Positions 60,348 to 64,000 of a stretch of 64,000 bases of DNA are shown piece after piece. The translations under genes and the position numbers were made by a program. Source of the stretch: Gonium pectorale (Eukaryota > Chlorophyta > Chlorophyceae > Chlamydomonadales > Volvocaceae); NCBI GenBank assembly GCA_001584585.1, contig LSYV01000002.1, positions 4,674,343-4,738,342 on the forward strand. Direction: 5' to 3'. Positions within the stretch are counted from its first letter, which is position 1. Every line of letters starts with the position of its first letter. Under the pieces are notes generated by a model, which was given only the letters and a program-made list of their open reading frames with translations, was not told the origin of the DNA and ran no database searches.

Positions 60348-63300
60348 ATGAGCGATTTGCTGAGAACCTGGTTGACGGAGGAGCTGGGGCTGCCCATTTC
60401 TGACAGCTTGGAGCGGGTAGGAAATGTATGTGATGCTGGCCAAGAAGCGTCGCGCTCAGCTTGGAGCGTCGCATGCAGGACTTCGCTTCGGGTTACCTGT
60501 TCGGGCAGCTCTTCAGCAAATACAACTTGCAGCCCGACGTGGAACAGTTTGATGGCAGAGGAATGCCGGATGCCATGATAAACAACTATACGCGGCTTCA
60601 GGTGCGCGGCATGTGCGCTCGCTGGCCGTAGCAAAGCGTTCCTCCTGACCCGGCTCATCATACCTTATGTAGCCGACGTTTAACAAGCTGGGCATCCACA
60701 TGGACACGCGTGTCGCGAACATGCTCATCCGCGAGGAGTCGGGTGTTGCCACACGCCTGCTTTATTCCATCAAACAGAACCTGGCTAGCATGCAGAAGAC
60801 TCTGACGGTGAGGGGTTGGTGAAGGGGAATCTCCCAGCGACCCTGTCCGTGTCCCGGAGGTTGCTCACTGGGGCCACCCTCTGGCGCAGAAGTTCCAGCA
60901 TACGGGTAACCTCGGCCGGACCATGGGCGCTTCGGTGAGCCCGTCGCGGGGCCTGCTTGATGCCCAAAGACACAACACGAGTAAGGAGAAATACGAGTCG
61001 AGCGCCCACAGGTACGGCATCCCTTGGCTCGGTAGGTGTGCCCATGTGTTTCATCCCACTTTCCCAGTGATCTTGCAGCCACTCCTCTTGGGGTTGACCA
61101 GTGGCAACCACCACAACCTCCAACTGCTCACCTCATCTGGCATTGCCCCACGCTCCGGACGGTCCCTTATGGCAGGCACTTTGAGGACATCATGCGCATC
61201 CAGGCCGCAAACCCGAACGCTGTCATGGAGAGCATGCACCTGGCCAAGTTCACGGAGGAGGGAATCCGCCAGCAGCGGGAGGCCCTTGCAACACTCCTCC
61301 GGGAGCGCTCGCAGCACGCCGCGCAGCGCGACACGTTCCGCGCGGGTCAAATGGAAAAGCTGAGCAGTGCCCGCAGCGACAAGGCGCAAAGGCTGGCGCG
61401 AGACGACGCAGTGCACGCGGCGCTGCTGAAGCGCAAGGTGCTACTCGGACAACTATGCTGACCCTAGCTGAAGGAGCTGGGCTTGAGAGCGCTGCCTGAC
61501 TTGGTGTTTGGCTTGTGAAGAGTGTGGAAGGACCCCTGGTGGAGCCGCCTGACGTGTCGGGGGCCACCCACGTTCACCCCGCGCAGGAGGAGATGGAGCG
61601 TGAGGAGCTGCGTGTTGAGCTGGCACTGAGCGAGAAGGCACGGCGCAAGAAGCTGGAGGAGCTGCACCACGCGGCATTGGACGTGCATGGGGGCATTGAG
61701 TCGTTCGAGATTAACATGAAGCGCCTCGTGCGGGGAGATCAGGGAGAAGGCAAGTGGTGCACGACTGGTGCATGGGCAAGGAGGGTTAAGGGCGTAGGAA
61801 AACTTGCTTGGCAGGCAAGGGGCTCCACGGGAGGCCCAGCGGAATTCCCATTGCCCATGAACACGGCCGTGGGCATCGTGTGAAGTGCACACAGGGCTGA
61901 TCTCTTGCTTACCTCCCTGGTCGCAGGTGAAGAGATCTTCGCGCCGCCTGCCGGCAAGACCCCATTGGAGCACATGGAGGAGTTGAAGAGTCGGGCCGCA
62001 GCCACTGCGAAACTGCTGGAGGACACAGCAGCGTACATGCGGGGCGTCAAGGAGGCGCGGGCAGAAGACATTGCGTCCAAGCGGGAGCGTGAGGTGCGTG
62101 GCGCCCTTTTCCCCAAGAGCCCCGTGTATGTTAGTGGCGTGTCAGCAGGCGTCTCACATCCGTTGTGCCGAAACATTATTTCCCTTTTTCGTTGTTGCGT
62201 GTGCTGCCACCCCGAGCCGACACCCGGATCACTACCTAATATACCATACCCGCGAACCACAGGCCCGTCGGCGCAAGCTGGTCGTGGAGCAGCAGGCTGC
62301 GGCTGCCTCTGCCGAGCGCAAGGCACAGGTGGAGGCGCTGGTGACGGCGCTGCAGAGGCAAAGCTCCGAGGAGCAGCGTCTAGCGGCTCGCCTCTGGCAG
62401 GCAAGATGGGGGGCCGAGGCGGACCGGAGAATCGGAAGCTCTGAGGCCTCTGAACCAGCATTTCCATTGACTCTGTTGCAAACGAATCTTGAGCCTGATC
62501 CTGATGTCCTGGCATTGCTGACTTGTCCTCCCACAGGTGAGCCAGGAGAAGGAGGTGATGCGCGAGAACCGGCTGCTGCGCGAGCGCCAGTATGCGGAGC
62601 GGCGGGAGCGGGACTGGGAGGAGACGCTGCGACGCGAGGTGGAGCTACACAGGTGTGCACCCCTCCCAGGCAGCTGGTTCAGGAGCCAGTCTGACTCATA
62701 CTAGAGCTCGCGGACGAAAGTAAGCGTCTTGGGCAAATGGCCCCCGTGTTGCACCTGCTCGGCCCGCGTCCGGCCACGAATGCAGAACAGCGTGCCGCTG
62801 CTTGAGCGTGACGAGCTTGTTGCGCCGACACCCGTCACGCCTTTCCCTCCCAACCCCACGCAGGTCCATGCGCGAGGAGTACGAGGCCGAGGCGGCCCTG
62901 GAAATGGAGGCCTGGCGAGCAGCGCAGCGTGCCCGTGCCGAGGCCAAGGCCGCAAAGCACGCGGCCTTCGCGCGCGACATGGCATACCAGCTGGTAGCCC
63001 TGGCGGAGCGGGCTGCCGAGTACCGGGCCGCCACCGGCAACATGGTGCCCCGGCGAGAGTGGCGCCAGTGGCTAGCCCTCTTCACGGCCGGCGACCCGGC
63101 GCTGGGGCCGCCAGCGCCGCCGCAGGGCGAGGTAGCGGAGGCGGAGGCGAATGAGGCACGGGAAGCGAGCCTACGGCTGGGCCGTGCGCTCATAGGGGAC
63201 TACCTCGCATGCGCCGGTGACTGGGCGCGGGAGGAGGGCCCCATCGGCCACGACGAGGTGATTGGCGAGCTGGTGGGTGAGCTGGCCATACTGTCCCGCG

Positions 63301-64000
63301 AGCCGCCCCCGCAGCCCGAGCTCCCTGCCATTGAGTCGCTGCCCCTGCGGCTGGCGGTGGTGGGAGCGCCCTTTGCGGGCAAGACCTCGGTGGCACAGGA
63401 GCTGGCCCGCCGCTTCAAGCTGCAGCTGTTAGACCCGGAGGTGCTAGTGGCGGAAGCGCTAAAGGCGGCTCAGGAGTTTGAGGCCGCGTCAGGTATCTCC
63501 GCCGCGGCTCCGCCAGAGTCCTGGCCGCGGCTTGTGACGCTGCCTGCGGGCGAGTCGCACCCAGCGCCCGGTGCGGCCGTCTCGGACACCGCCGGCGCCA
63601 CCGGCGAGGGCGCGGTTGAGGGCGAGGAGGCAGACTCGGGCCCCAAGCCGCCATCTGTCAAAGCTCGGCTGGGTGCGCAGATCGCCGCTGCGCTGGCGGC
63701 TGGCGGCGATTTGCCCGATGAGGTGCTGGTAGCCCTGGTGGTGCAGGGCATGAAGGACTCCAAGGACTGGTCGCCGCCCTCGGCCGTTGATGCTAAGGCC
63801 AAAGCGAAGGCTGCGCCTGCGGCGCCCAAGCCTGGCACCGCTCCAGCGGGCGGCAAGGCCGCAGCGCCGCCGCCGCCGCCCCCACCCGAGGGTCGTGGCT
63901 TTGTGGTCGACGGCTTCCCTCGCACCGCCGCGCAGGCTACCCTCCTTGAGCGCATGCTTACGGGTCTGGACTTGGACTCGGAGCAGGCGCTCATCGACGC
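60348..64000 (+). CDS. CPC1: Central pair protein CPC1 (SPEF2 orthologue), 3' end off the window
   Basis: Axonemal central-pair projection protein needed for normal flagellar beating. Exons 60348-60416, 60479-60601, 60673-60807, 60890-61011, 61176-61437, 61521-61749, 61927-62093, 62263-62400, 62537-62652 and 62874 onward close in phase (about 829 residues visible). The N-terminus is the SPEF-type CH-like domain (LLRTWLTEELGLPIS, ASGYLFGQLFSKYNLQ, NNYTRLQ). Long charged coiled-coil exons follow. Near the end is an adenylate kinase-like domain with the P-loop VVGAPFAGKTS and the lid-side motif GFVVDGFPRTAAQA, separated by an Ala/Pro-rich insertion. The P-loop departs from the GGPGSGKGT of active kinases. 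Introns 6 and 8 begin GC (61750-61751 GCAAGT; 62401-62402 GCAAGA), each the only in-phase donor. Confidence 0.93.

Overview
The window is nuclear DNA of a flagellated green alga, most likely a volvocine chlamydomonadalean (inference). It is GC-rich, and nearly every gene is split by introns of about 60-400 bp. Several products begin with plastid transit-like peptides (PSA3-like, CBM20, OPR and ferredoxin C2 proteins). Two proteins are typical of chlorophyte lineages: an OPR-repeat protein and CPC1 of the flagellar central pair. TGTAA polyadenylation motifs follow some genes. It is draft sequence: a run of N (31562-32464) marks an assembly gap. I read gene models by hand, matching splice phases between exons. 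A reading is called resolved when all phases close.

Layout, left to right. 1-922 (-): 5' part of a NAT9-type acetyltransferase. 1794-3507 (+): HIRAN-domain protein. 3896-5665 (-): RNase P/MRP subunit POP4. 6096-10006 (+): bestrophin-like four-helix membrane protein. 11711-12465 (-): small unknown membrane protein. 13000-14531 (+): ferredoxin C2. 14849-17116 (+): NEMP-type nuclear-envelope protein. 17769-21057 (+): OPR protein. 24175-25892 (-): NOL12/Rrp17. 26652-28693 (+): BBD-type bifunctional nuclease with UVR motif. 28910-30953 (-): C1orf131/Faf1-like protein. After the gap, 34775-40611 (-): large secreted, membrane-anchored protein. 41637-44532 (+): glycerophosphodiester phosphodiesterase. 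46000-47850 (-): PSA3-like plastid protein. 48733-54999 (-): PICH/ERCC6L-type SNF2 translocase. 56160-57542 (-): plastid CBM20 starch-binding protein. 57829-58940 (+): small lysine-rich protein. 60348-64000 (+): CPC1/SPEF2, cut by the window edge.

These are independent eukaryotic genes, not an operon or island. Four of them (POP4, NOL12, C1orf131-like, lysine-rich protein) point to RNA processing or ribosome biogenesis. Four (ferredoxin C2, PSA3-like, CBM20, probably OPR) point to the chloroplast. Several neighbours are divergent and may share promoters, most tightly the CBM20 and lysine-rich pair, 286 bp apart.

I found no prokaryote-like defence or biosynthetic system, CRISPR array, rRNA or convincing tRNA. 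The most notable features lie in gene structure and repeats: an apparent excess of GC-AG introns, coding microexons of 17, 21 and 27 nt, two near-perfect 29-31 bp hairpins, and a short dispersed repeat family in two subfamilies, one copy inside an intron and one touching the gap.
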